A stretch of DNA of 64,000 nt. It comes from Mycoplasmataceae bacterium (lineage in GTDB: Bacteria; Bacillota_I; Bacilli_A; Mycoplasmatales; Mycoplasmoidaceae). Below, in pieces: positions 30,156 through 40,008 of this stretch. Location of the stretch: the NCBI GenBank assembly GCA_029009155.1, contig JAQXJX010000021.1, positions 103,846 to 167,845 on the forward strand, given 5' to 3'. Each line of letters begins with the position of its first letter. Position 1 is the stretch's first letter. Made by a program: the position numbers and the translations under genes. The notes under the pieces were generated by a model that did no database searches, was not told where the DNA came from, and worked only from the letters and a program-made list of their open reading frames with translations.

Positions 30156-31250
30156 TTAAATAACATAATGGATAAGAGTTGAATTGCTACCAAATCCTGT
30201 TATTGACATAGATAAAATAATTGAAACTAAGAAATAGCTTATTAGAACTAAAGAAATAGAATCAAAACGATCTAATATTCCTCCGTGACCTGGTAAAAAA
30301 TTACTAAAGTCTTTGATTTGGTTTTTTCTTTTAAAAAAACTAAAAAGTAAATCTCCACCAACAGAAATTAAACTTAAAGCTGTAGTTACAAAGAAAGATA
30401 TGATTCATCAAACGTTAGAATCAAGTAATCATAGATATATTTCTTTTTTATTTAATGGAGCACATTGTCATCCAATAAATGAAATAAACATTTCTTGTTG
30501 ATTATGAAGTGGGAATGCATAGAATACGGAAATAATAGCAAGAGTTAAAGCAACAGATAGCGTTAATCCTGCTATAAATCCTTCTCATGTTTTTTTAGGA
30601 CTAATATGTTCACACATTTTGTGTCTTCCAAATCTACAACCAAATAAATATGCAAATATATCAGCTAGACATGGTATTGCTGCCATGATTAAAATTGTTG
30701 ATCAACATTTAGTTGAAATGATGTAAAAAATAGAAATATAAGCAATAGCAACTATACATGTAGTTAGTGCACAATATGCACTATTTTTTATATCATTATG
30801 AGAATTTGCTTTAGCTATCCATAATACAATAGTAAATAATACTGGAAGAGTGCAAAAGAAAAGAATAACAAACAATTGATCAAAATGAGGTAAATGATCA
30901 AAAATTTTGTATGTATCTAATTGATACAAAATTGTTGTTGGAATTTCATAAATTAACAATAAGATTGTAATTGTTCAATTTATTTTTCTAGAATCATTTT
31001 TAATGAAACAATTATTAATTTCTTTAACAACAAAATAATTAGTTCATGAAAGCATTGCAATACACATTAATGAAAAGATAAAGGGATATAATGCTTTACC
31101 TGTTTCATTATCTCTTCATGAAGTTATTATTGCACAACCAGGATCAGAGAAGACAGCTATAACAAAAAAAACAACAAAAAAAACTAACAATATAACTGCT
31201 GTTTTTGAACGTCTATTTAAATTTACTATATCTATTTGTTTCTTTTCCAT
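30156..31250 (-). CDS. cdsA: Phosphatidate cytidylyltransferase
   Basis: CdsA makes CDP-diacylglycerol from phosphatidic acid and CTP in the membrane. The 364-residue polytopic protein has about eight membrane segments. It ends with the family signature [20 protein letters not shown], followed by GILDRFDS. The [16 protein letters not shown] and ISPKKTWEG blocks precede it. Numerous TGA tryptophans break the frame under the standard code, but it is intact under table 4. It supplies the substrate for the phospholipid steps around cls. Confidence 0.94.
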
Positions 31251-31259
31251 TGGCGAAAA

Positions 31260-31811
31260 TTACATAGACATTAATTCTTTTTCTTTAGAAGAATAAATTC
31301 CTTCAAGAGTATTATTGTATTTTTTAGTTATTTTGTTTAATTCATCTTCAAAATATCTAATTAGATCTTCACTTACATCTTTTAGATTTTTGTATTTACC
31401 TTGAACATCTTTACGAACGTTACGGATTTTTGCTTTTGCTTCCTCTAACATTTCTTTAGCTCGTTTAACATTAATTTTTCTAGATTCTTCTGTTGGAGCT
31501 GGAAAGATAATTCTGATTGAATCAGCACTTACTTGAGGATTAACATTAAGATTAGCTTCACTAATACCCTTAGCTATATCTTTAATTTGACTACGATCAT
31601 ATGGTTTAACTATTACTTGTGTAGCACTCGCTAGTTGAAGGTTAGCAACTTGATTAAGTGGCATTTCTTCACCATATGCTAATACTTTAACACGATCAAA
31701 AATATTTAAATTAACACGGCCAGAACGAAGTGTAGCATATTCATTATTTAATCAGTTAATAACTTTGCTTGCGCCTTCATCAAAAATTTTTTGTAGTTGA
31801 TTTCATTCCAT
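31260..31811 (-). CDS. frr: Ribosome recycling factor
   Basis: RRF splits post-termination ribosomes together with EF-G. The 183-residue length is standard. The LRSGRVNLNIFDRV, ASATQVIVKPYDRSQ, IRIIFPAPTEESRK and AKIRNVRKD blocks are all conserved family segments. Start ATG 31811 is required to include the N-terminal helix, which holds two TGA tryptophans. It sits between pyrH and cdsA; the uppS gene that usually follows frr in Firmicutes is missing. Confidence 0.96.
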
Positions 31812-31818
31812 AATAATA

Positions 31819-32571
31819 TTATTTTACCTCATCTTTTGAATAAACTATAGTGTAAGGAATTTTTTCTTCCATAACATCTATATAACAATTTTTACGATTA
31901 GCATTAAATACAAGTATTTTTGCATGTGAATTTCTCATTAAACATACTGCAGTTTGATCCATTACTTGTAAATTCTTTTCTAATGCTTGATCAAATGATA
32001 TTTTTTCAAAGCGTTCAGCGTTTGCATCAATTCTTGGATCTGATGAGTAAATTCCATCTACACCAGTTTTACCCATTAAAACTATATCAGCATCAGTTTC
32101 AAGTGTTCTTAATGCAATTCCAGTATCAGTAGAGAAATATGGATTACCTGTTCCTGCAGCAAAAATAATTACATTTCCCTCATTTATATTCTTTAGCATA
32201 TCATTTATGCTATAAGTATGTGCAATACTTGGCATAGGAATTAGTGTGTACATTATGGTTTTAACATCATAAGATTGTAATGTATCTCTTAATGCTAAAC
32301 AATTAATAATTGTAGCCATCATTCCCATTTGGTCTGCAGTTGTACGTCTAACTTGATTAGCTTTTCATTTAGCTCCTCTAATGATGTTTCCGCCACCAAT
32401 TACAACACCAACATTATATTTTTTTTGTAATTCTTTAATTTGAAGAGCAATACTGTCAATTTTTTCAGGATCTACATTAGTTGTTGTTCCCTTAAAAGAT
32501 TCACCGCTAATTTTGATTAATAAAGTTTGTTTTTTCTTATTATCTGAATTAATTGACATTTTCATCTCCAT
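31819..32571 (-). CDS. pyrH: UMP kinase
   Basis: Hexameric bacterial UMP kinase of the amino-acid-kinase fold. The 250-residue protein has LIKISGESFKG, VVIGGGNIIRGAKW, RRTTADQMGMMATIIN, FAAGTGNPYFSTDT and DADIVLMGKTGVDGIY, all characteristic. The first Met at 32571 or the third (32562) could be the start. Operon position between tsf and frr is the conserved bacterial order. Confidence 0.96.
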
Positions 32572-32586
32572 ATCTAAAAAATTAAA

Positions 32587-33465
32587 TTATTTACCCATTT
32601 GAGCTGCTACTTCATCAGCAAAGTTTGTTTGAACTTTTTCAACACCTTCACCAACTTCATAACGAACAAATTTAATTAGTTGAACATGTTTTTCATCTAA
32701 GAAAGTTTTAATTGTTTTAGATGGATCTTTAATAAATGCTTGTTGTTCTAAGCAAACTTCAGCTAATGATTTTTGAATTCTTCCTTTAACAATCATGTCT
32801 ACACGATTTTCAGGTTTTCCTTCAGCTAAAGTTTGTTTTCTTAAAATTTCAGTTTCATTTTTAATTCATTCTTGATCAACTTCTGAAGCATTTAAGAATT
32901 TTGGATTCATTGCTGCTGTGTGCATAGCAATTGATTTACCAACTTCTGCATCAGTTTTATTAGAAAGTAATAATACTACTGCAATTTTTCCATTAAAGTG
33001 TTCATATACTTGGAAATCTTGTTCATCTGTTTTAGTTAAAACTGTTAATCTTCTAATACAAATTTTTTCTCCAATTTTAGCTGTTAAATTTGTACATTCT
33101 TCAGCAATTGTCATTCCACTTGCAAGTTTTTGAGCAAGTAATTCATCTAAGTTTTGAGGTTTTACATTAGCAATAACACTCATGATTTCATTTGTTAATT
33201 TTTGGAAATTATCACCTGCAGCAACAAAGTCTGTTTGACAATTGATTTCCATAATTGCAGCATAGTTACCACTTGCAATAGCTTTAGCTAATCCTTCAGT
33301 TACAACTGCACCTGCTTTTTTTGCAGCTTTTGCAATTCCTTTTTCTCTTAATCATGCAGCAGCTTTATCTAAGTCATCTCCACATTCTTTTAATGCTTTA
33401 ACTGCATCCATAACTCCGGCTTGAGTCATATCTCTTAGTTTTTTAATTAAATCCATACTAGCCAT
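32587..33465 (-). CDS. tsf: Elongation factor Ts
   Basis: EF-Ts recycles EF-Tu-GDP. The 292-residue protein starts with the UBA-like MDLIKKLRDMTQAGVMDAVK and AAAWLREKG blocks, followed by MEINCQTDFVA and the coiled-coil and C-terminal modules. CAGGAG lies well placed before ATG 33465. It leads the tsf-pyrH-frr-cdsA-dxr operon; rpsB, which normally precedes tsf, is absent and replaced by a promoter and terminator. Confidence 0.96.
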
Positions 33466-33534
33466 AAAAATTTTCTCCTGATAAAAGTATTCATTAATTG
33501 TTTTTGATCTATTTTCTTAAACAATATTTTATAT

Positions 33535-33540
33535 ATTATA
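33535..33540 (-). promoter_or_regulatory. -10 element of the tsf operon
   Basis: TATAAT on the minus strand about 70 bases upstream of tsf, directly after the hpf terminator. Confidence 0.5.
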
Positions 33541-33546
33541 TAAATT

Positions 33547-33583
33547 AAAAAAATACCACTACATAAATAGGCGGTATTTTTTT
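33547..33583 (-). terminator. Terminator after hpf
   Basis: AAAAAAATACC (33547-33557) and GGTATTTTTTT (33573-33583) form an 11-bp stem with a 15-base loop and T runs on both strands. It separates the heat-shock operon from tsf. Confidence 0.8.
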
Positions 33584-33601
33584 ATACAAAAGTTTTATTA
33601 A

Positions 33602-33901
33602 TTAATTGTGATCTTTAAATTGAGTTTTTACACGTCTTAATTGATCAATGATTTTATCACATGATTCATTAATTGCAGTTAAGATTTCTGAATTATTAGC
33701 TTCAGCACGAATTACACCTTTTGTAGGCACACTAACATTAATTCTAATTGTAAAAGATTTATTTTTTGAATAATAAACAAATTCAGCTTTAACATTGTCT
33801 TGAACAAATTCAAAATCAAAAAATTTAGCTATTTTTTCTTCAAAGTATTTTGTAACAGCATCAGATTTATCACAATCTTTTCATCTAATAGTATAGTTCA
33901 T
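33602..33901 (-). CDS. hpf: Ribosome hibernation-promoting factor, short form
   Basis: A 99-residue protein of the HPF/RaiA (YfiA) family that binds the 30S decoding channel and stabilises idle ribosomes. The fold is recognisable from the start MNYTIRWKDCDKSDAVTKY, the FEEKIAKFFDF helix, VKAEFVYYSKNKSFTIRINV strands and the TAVNESCDKIIDQLRR helix. It lacks the C-terminal dimerisation domain of long HPF found in most Firmicutes. It is the last gene of the CIRCE-controlled dnaJ operon, which suggests ribosome storage during heat stress. Confidence 0.88.
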
Positions 33902-33938
33902 TTGACTCTTTCTCCTCTTTGATGTCCTATTAGAATAA

Positions 33939-34505
33939 TTATAAATCTATTTTACCATCATAGAAAATTTTACTTGCAATTTCTTCAGCTTTTTTAATTC
34001 CAATTAGTTTAGCAACAACTGTAAGAGCAAACTTTATAGTTGATCCTGGTGCTTTTGCGGTAATAAAGTTTTTATCTACTACAACATCTTGATCAACATA
34101 GTTATGTTTAAATGAAGATTCAAAACCAGGGTAGCAAGTTGCTTTTACATCTTCAAGCATGCCCATTTCACCATAAATAGATGGAGCAGCACAAATAGCA
34201 AAAAAATAAATTTTATCATTATTACGATTTTTATCAAGGAAAGAGATTAACTTAGGTGAATCAACATCATTAAAACGTTTGAAACCTTCTCCGCCAGGTA
34301 AAAAAATAGCATTATACTTTGATAAATTTTCTTTAGCTAAAATCTCATCACATGAAATTTTAACACCATTAGCAAGAGTAATATTTTTCTTCTTTTCAAC
34401 TGAAATTAATCGAACTGAAATACCAGCTCTTCTTCAAATATCTACTGCAGCAACTGTTTCTATATCCTCTGACTTATTAGCAATTAATGTAGCAATTCTT
34501 AGCAT
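33939..34505 (-). CDS. DJ-1/PfpI-family protein
   Basis: A 188-residue DJ-1/ThiJ/PfpI protein. IATLIANKSEDIETVAAVDIWRR is the family start, FLPGGEG carries the conserved acidic loop, and FAICAAPS holds the nucleophile-elbow Cys105. APGSTIKFALTVVAKL closes the fold. Reported activities of the family include redox sensing, chaperone function and glycation repair; which applies is unknown. It lies between grpE and hpf in one transcription unit, implying a protein-quality role under stress. Confidence 0.88.
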
Positions 34506-34539
34506 GATAAATACCTATATTTTAAGTATATCATTTAAA

Positions 34540-35256
34540 CTATTTTTTTGCAACAATTACTCGGACCGGTTTAATTAAGCGGTTAAAAATTTTATATCCT
34601 TTATCAACAACTTTTTCAACATGATTATTAGGTTGAGTTGGATTTTCTGTGCATTGATCAATAGCTTCCATAGTATTATGATCAAATTCATCACCAACTT
34701 TTACATCAATTTCATTGATGTTTAATGCTTCAAGAGCTGATTTAAATTGAGTTTTAAACATTTGAAAGCCCATTAAAAAATTATTAATTTTTGGATCTTG
34801 TGATTCAAAACTAATTGCTTGATCAAATCTACCAATTATGTCAATAATTTCATTTAATTTATCAGCAACACAATATTTTTTAAACTCAGCCATTTCCTTT
34901 TCTTGTTTTTCTTGGAAATTTTTAATTTCTCTACTTAAATGTTCATTGGCTTGGTTTGCTTTTTCTTGTACTTTTGCAACAAAATTAGCATTTAATTCAT
35001 TAAGTTTTTCTTGTAATGAATCAATCTTTTTTTGCTTTTCTTCAACTTCTTTTTGTAATGATTTATTTAGATGCTTTAATTGATTGATTTCTTTTTCTAA
35101 TTCTTTTCTTTTTTCAGAACATTTGCATTCTTTATGTTCAATTTCAACTTCAGTTTCTTGTTTTTGTTCACAACTATCTGTTAGATGAGAATCATCATTA
35201 TTTTCTAATTCTTCTTCATTAATAATGCAATCATCTTTTTTATCACATTTACACAT
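34540..35256 (-). CDS. grpE: Nucleotide exchange factor GrpE with Cys-rich N-terminus
   Basis: GrpE releases ADP from DnaK. The 238-residue protein has a long coiled coil (about residues 47-120), the YCVADKLNEIIDIIGRFDQAI region and a C-terminal beta domain with KVGDEFDHNTMEAI and VVDKGYKIFNRLIKPVRVIV. The acidic N-terminus is unusual: Cys at 2, 4, 10, 29, 44 and 46, with two CKC motifs, perhaps a metal site. It starts 13 bases after dnaJ ends. Confidence 0.94.
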   Translation of the reverse strand: MCKCDKKDDCIINEEELENNDDSHLTDSCEQKQETEVEIEHKECKCSEKRKELEKEINQLKHLNKSLQKEVEEKQKKIDSLQEKLNELNANFVAKVQEKANQANEHLSREIKNFQEKQEKEMAEFKKYCVADKLNEIIDIIGRFDQAISFESQDPKINNFLMGFQMFKTQFKSALEALNINEIDVKVGDEFDHNTMEAIDQCTENPTQPNNHVEKVVDKGYKIFNRLIKPVRVIVAKK

Positions 35257-35269
35257 ATTTTACCTCTTT

Positions 35270-36469
35270 CTATTTATTAATTTCTTTTTGAGCATCTTTG
35301 ATAAATTTATCAACTTGGTTATTACCTTTTTCTGCTAGTTTTTTCAATAATTCAACTTCACTTTGAGTGTATAAATTTGGACGAGCATATTTAACAGTAA
35401 TTTCAATATCACCATTAGTTGTTTTACCAAACATATGTTTCTTCATATCTTTTATACCAAAACCAGATATAGTTAATTTATCACCATTTGCTGTATTTGG
35501 AGGAAGACTTACTTTTTTAATGCCGTAAGGTGTAGGTATATCAATTATGCCACCACAAATTGCACGAATAGGATCTACTAATACTACTGCTTTTAGTAAA
35601 TCTCCACTACGTGTGAAGACATTACTTGGTTCAATATAAACAGTGATATAAATGTTACCACGTTGACCATTTACTTCATTTGCTTTGTTATTTATAACTA
35701 AAGATTCACCATTTTTAATTCCTGCAGGAATTTCAATTTTAATTTGCTCATTTTCTTCAATATAGCCAACTCCATTACATTTTGGACATTTTGAACCAAT
35801 AATTTTTCCAGTACCATGACAATGACTACAAGTACTTCGAGATTGTACCATACCAAGAAAACTTCGTTTTTGAGTTACTACATATCCAGTACCATGACAA
35901 TGTTCACATGTTTTAATATCTTTACCATGATCTCCAGCACCTGTACCATTACATTCTTTACATGTTTTTTTAATTTTAATATCAAATGTCTTTGAACAAC
36001 CTAATATAGATTCAAGAAAAGAAATAGTTAATTGTGCTTCTATATCAGGATTTGGTTGATTACTTTTACTTTTTGCTTTACGGCTTCCACCACCAAAGAT
36101 GTTGCCAAAGATATCACCAAATGGATTATCATCTCCATCGCCACCAAAACTAAAGTGAACATTTCCGCCATTTCCCCCAAATGCACTAAAAAAGTCACTG
36201 AAATCACCGCTAAATCCACCAGCTCCACCTGCGCCTTGATTTAAACCTTCAAATCCAAATTGATCATACATTTGTTTCTTTTGAGGATCAGTAAGAACTT
36301 GGTATGCTTCATTAATTTCTTTGAATTTTTGTTCAGCTCCTGGTTCCTTATTACGGTCAGGATGATATTTCATAGCTAATTTTCTAAAAGCTCTTTTAAT
36401 TTCATCATTAGTTGCAGTTTTTGCAACTCCTAATACTTCATAATAATCACGTTTATTTTCATTTGCCAT
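35270..36469 (-). CDS. dnaJ: Chaperone DnaJ
   Basis: A full-length 399-residue type I DnaJ. The J domain (residues 1-75) contains the HPD motif in [12 protein letters not shown] Gly/Phe-rich linker follows. Four zinc repeats are intact: [24 protein letters not shown] and CPKCNGVG. The C-terminal substrate-binding domains end near residue 399. It opens the dnaJ-grpE-DJ-1-hpf operon under a CIRCE site. The dnaK gene is not in the window, so the operon order differs from the classic hrcA-grpE-dnaK-dnaJ. Confidence 0.97.
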   Translation of the reverse strand: MANENKRDYYEVLGVAKTATNDEIKRAFRKLAMKYHPDRNKEPGAEQKFKEINEAYQVLTDPQKKQMYDQFGFEGLNQGAGGAGGFSGDFSDFFSAFGGNGGNVHFSFGGDGDDNPFGDIFGNIFGGGSRKAKSKSNQPNPDIEAQLTISFLESILGCSKTFDIKIKKTCKECNGTGAGDHGKDIKTCEHCHGTGYVVTQKRSFLGMVQSRSTCSHCHGTGKIIGSKCPKCNGVGYIEENEQIKIEIPAGIKNGESLVINNKANEVNGQRGNIYITVYIEPSNVFTRSGDLLKAVVLVDPIRAICGGIIDIPTPYGIKKVSLPPNTANGDKLTISGFGIKDMKKHMFGKTTNGDIEITVKYARPNLYTQSEVELLKKLAEKGNNQVDKFIKDAQKEINK

Positions 36470-36478
36470 AATGATTAA

Positions 36479-36484
36479 ATTATA
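36479..36484 (-). promoter_or_regulatory. -10 element of the dnaJ operon
   Basis: TATAAT on the minus strand, 9 bases from the CIRCE element and 10 bases before the dnaJ start codon, so the leader is extremely short. Confidence 0.5.
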
Positions 36485-36493
36485 TATAAAAAA

Positions 36494-36520
36494 TTAGCAC
36501 TCTACTTTTTAAACTGCTAA
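36494..36520. promoter_or_regulatory. CIRCE operator (HrcA binding site)
   Basis: TTAGCACTC, nine bases, then AACTGCTAA. The CIRCE consensus is TTAGCACTC-N9-GAGTGCTAA, so the left arm is perfect and the right arm matches 7 of 9. It overlaps the dnaJ promoter and implies repression by HrcA (gene not in the window). The rest of 36470-36571 carries no gene. Confidence 0.85.
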
Positions 36521-36571
36521 TTTTTACAAAAAATATCCTTTTATATTTTCTTAGTTAATATAGATAAAATA

Positions 36572-38260
36572 TTACATTTTATCTAATGGTTCAATAGACA
36601 TAAGTTTTAGACCATTTGTAATTACTTGTTTAACACAAACACAAAGTCAATATCTTTGTCTTGATAAAGTTTCATTTGTATCATCAATAATTTTGCTGTT
36701 CGCATAGAATGAATGGAATGCTTTAGCTAGATTGTATAGATACAATGTTAGTTTATTTACTTCATATGTTTTTGCAATGTTTTTTAGAGTACGAGAGTAA
36801 ATTAATAATTGATTAATAATTTCTTTTTCATATTCTGAAGTTAATAAACTAAAATCAGTTACTATATCGTATTCTCTTTTCATTCCGTATTCTCGTTTAT
36901 TTAAAAGTTGATTAATACGAGCATGAGCATATTGAACGTAATACAATGGATTATCATTATTTTTACTTAAAGCTTTATTTATGTCAATTTCTAAGTGTGT
37001 AGCCATAGGTTGACTAACTAAATATCAACGTGCTGCATCTTTTCCAATTGTTTCAATTAAATCACTTAAAGTTAAAGAATTACCTGAACGTTTTGACATT
37101 TTAAATTCTTTTCCATCTTTGATTAAACGAACCATTTGCATAATTAAAACAACAAGTTGATCTTTTGAATAACCAAATAATTGCATTGCTATTTTAATAC
37201 GATCTGCATAGCTCATGTGATCAGATCCTCAAATATTAAAACATTTATCATAACCACGTGATAATTTTAAGTTGTGGTAAGCTATATCTGGTAAAAAATA
37301 TGTATAACTTCCATCTGATTTAACAATTACACGATCTTTATCGTCACCAAGTTTTGTAGTTTTTAATCATAAAGCTTGATCTTTTGCATATATTTGATCT
37401 TTAAGTGCTTCTATTGTTTTATTAATTAATTTTTCCTTATATAAGAAAGATTCAGGAAATCAAATGTCCATATGAACACCAAATTTATTTAATGTGTCCT
37501 TAATAACATTTAGTAGATAGTTTTTAGAAAAATCTTTGATGAAATTTTTGCTTTCAATATCTGGGTCATTAATTCCATTTTCATTATAAGTTATATTAAC
37601 AAAACGATTATTAACTTCTTGTTTTAATGCTTTTGCTACATCAATAATTTCACTACCATGGTATGAATCTTCAGGTAATTCATCTTTTAGATCAAATAAT
37701 TGTTTGTATCTAATTAATACACTCATACCTAATTTTTCAATTTGATTACCAGCATCATTAATGTAGTATTCACGAGTTACATTAATTCCGTTTGCTTCTC
37801 AAATTCTTGCTAATGTATCACCAATTGCAGCATTACGTGCATGACCTATATGTAGCAAGCCTGTAGGATTAGCAGAAACAAATTCAATTTCATAATTTGT
37901 TTTGCCTTTTTTATCAACACAAAAATTTTCTTTTTGAGTTAAAATATCAACTAAAACTTTATGAGAAAATTCTTCATTTAATTCTAGATTGATAAATCCA
38001 GGACCAGCTACAGTAGCTTTTTTAAAATATTTTGATGGTAATTGTTCACATATAGCTTTTGCAAAAGGAATAACATCTTCACGTTTAACTCCTAATGTCA
38101 TAGCAACATTAGAACTAAAATCACCATTTTTAATATTTTTATTTTTTTCAACATTTGGATTGATTTTATCTATCTCAATATCATATTTAATGATATAAGG
38201 TTTCAAATGTTGAACTGCTTTTTTAATTTCTGAACCTATGAATTCAATAATATCTTTCAT
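36572..38260 (-). CDS. argS: Arginyl-tRNA synthetase
   Basis: Class I synthetase charging tRNA-Arg, 562 residues. It has the N-terminal Add1 domain, then the HIGH motif as [15 protein letters not shown] and the [15 protein letters not shown] signature. The C-terminal anticodon-binding helices end with IEPLDKM. ATG 38260 (MKDIIEF) is chosen; an in-frame upstream start would add 13 hydrophobic residues and overlap the nusG gap. Many TGA tryptophans. It follows nusG by 28 bases. Confidence 0.95.
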
Positions 38261-38288
38261 TTTAATTAACCTTGTTATAAAAAATAAT

Positions 38289-38966
38289 TTAATCAGCAAG
38301 TTTTAATTTAGAAAATTCAATTTCAGAGACTGTTGGACGACCAAATAATTCAATTTCGATTGTTGCAGTACCTTTATTTAAGTCAATAGCTTTAGTTAGA
38401 CCTCTTTCTCCTGCCATTGGTCCATCAATAATTTCAACTGTGTTACCAACTTTGAAGTCACATGTATAAACTTTCTTTTCTTCAACTTGTTGTTTAGTTT
38501 CAAATTCTTCGTTTTTAGTATTGTTTGTATTTGTATCACTAACCATTTCATATTCTGAAATTGAAATAGGAATAGGAAGAGCACCTTTACCACTAGAACC
38601 TACAAATCCCATTACACCGTTTGTGTTACGGATACAATATCATAAGTCTTTATCCATAACCATGTTAATGAAGATATATCCAGGAAATTTATTACATACC
38701 TTAGTTTTTATACGTTTGTATGAACCATCTGGTAATACTTCTCATTTAACAGTTTTTGTATTTTTTAATGTTTTAGGTAGTTTTTCATCATCTTTTTTTA
38801 AGATTTCTTCAGTTACAACATTAGTTTTAAAGATTTTAAATTCTTTAACAAATTCATTGTAGCCGAAGTTGTTAATTTTTTCTTTTAGTGAATCAACTAT
38901 TGAGTCTTCTTTTCCTCCAATAGCAGTAATAATAAATCATTGATATAAATTTTGATTGTTTGACAT
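38289..38966 (-). CDS. nusG: Transcription termination/antitermination protein NusG
   Basis: NusG binds RNA polymerase and links it to Rho or the ribosome. The 225-residue protein has the NGN domain (QNLYQWFIITAIGGKEDSIVDSL, PGYIFINMVMDKDLWYCIRNT, GVMGFVGSSGKG). A Glu/Thr-rich insertion of about 30 residues follows, then the KOW domain FKVGNTVEIIDGPMAGERG. It is downstream of secE by 18 bases, the standard order. Confidence 0.95.
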
Positions 38967-38984
38967 ATATTTTTCTCCTTGTAA

Positions 38985-39785
38985 TTAAATTAATGTAACA
39001 ATTGCATCTACTGCTAAGAATATAAGAGCAATTATAATTGAAACAACACCAACAACGAAATAGTCTTTAAACGTTTTATTTAGAGATGGTCAAGTCATTC
39101 TTTGGAATTCCTTACCTATACCATAAACCCACCTTTTTAACTTAAAGCAATAATCAATTTCATATTTGTATGATAGATCTCTTTCTTGTTGAAGTTGAAT
39201 AGTTTGATTTTTAAAATTAATTTTGCTTTTAATTATTAAAGATTCATATTCATTAGTTGAATTCATGAAGGCAACTTTTAAAGCTTTTTTCTCATCTAAA
39301 TTATTAGCTTTTTTTAGATTAGCTTTATATGTTTTCTTTTGAGCTGAGTGATCTTTTTTAAGATTTTTTAAATAACTTTGATGCTCTAATTTTAGATCTG
39401 ATAATCTTACATTATACTCATGATAACTCATTTTCTTATCAGCTTTCATTTTGATTCGGTCACGAGCTGAATCTGATAATTGGTATTTAGCGATAGCATA
39501 TTCACGTTCAACTAATAGTTTTACTTTATTATGCTCATATTGTTTCTTTAACATTTTAACTTGTTGTTGTTTGCCGGCTATACCAGTTTTACCAATTAAA
39601 GCAAAAACTTGTTCATGAAAATCAAAAGTTAATTTTTTGATTTTGCTTTTATATTCTTTTTTTGCTTCTTTTGTAGCATCTTTAAGCTGTTTAAGTTTTA
39701 ATTTTCTTTGCTTCAAAAGCTCTTCACGTTTTTTCTTTAATTCGATTTTAGCTTTTTGTTTGTTTTCTTTATTAAGTTTTTCCAT
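38985..39785 (-). CDS. secE: SecE with a very long coiled-coil N-terminal extension
   Basis: SecE is a core subunit of the Sec translocon. Only the last 50 or so residues look like SecE: KEFQRMTWPSLNKTFKDYF with the conserved WPS, followed by one membrane helix VVGVVSIIIIALIFLAVDAI. The preceding roughly 210 residues are an extremely Lys/Glu/Gln-rich predicted coiled coil, giving 266 residues against the usual 60-120. A TGA Trp joins the two parts, so under the standard code the SecE part would be missed. Position between rpmG and nusG confirms identity. The extension may contact ribosomes or SecA; that is a guess. Confidence 0.9.
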
Positions 39786-39794
39786 AACAAATCT

Positions 39795-39941
39795 CTATCT
39801 AGACTCCTTGTGGATTGTTGTTTTTTTACATTTAGGACAATATTTTTTTAATTCAAGTCTTTCAGGACTACTTTTTTCCTTTTTTACATGGTAATTTCTT
39901 GAATTACATTCACTGCAAATTAATGGAACATTGATCTTCAT
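39795..39941 (-). CDS. rpmG: 50S ribosomal protein L33
   Basis: A 48-residue L33 with the zinc-type CX2C pairs CSECNSRNY and YCPKCKKTTIHKESR. GTAGGAGGT precedes the ATG at 39941. Stop is TAG. It opens the rpmG-secE-nusG-argS run, the common order in Firmicutes and mollicutes. Confidence 0.95.
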   Translation of the reverse strand: MKINVPLICSECNSRNYHVKKEKSSPERLELKKYCPKCKKTTIHKESR

Positions 39942-39963
39942 TAATTAAATACCTCCTACAATT

Positions 39964-39986
39964 AAAAAAGAAGCATTAAAGCTTCT
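39964..39986 (-). terminator. Terminator after pyrG
   Basis: AGAAGC (39969-39974) and GCTTCT (39981-39986) with a 6-base loop, followed on the minus strand by six T. It sits between pyrG and rpmG. Confidence 0.65.
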
Positions 39987-40008
39987 ATGATTTTAATTAA
40001 ATTATATA

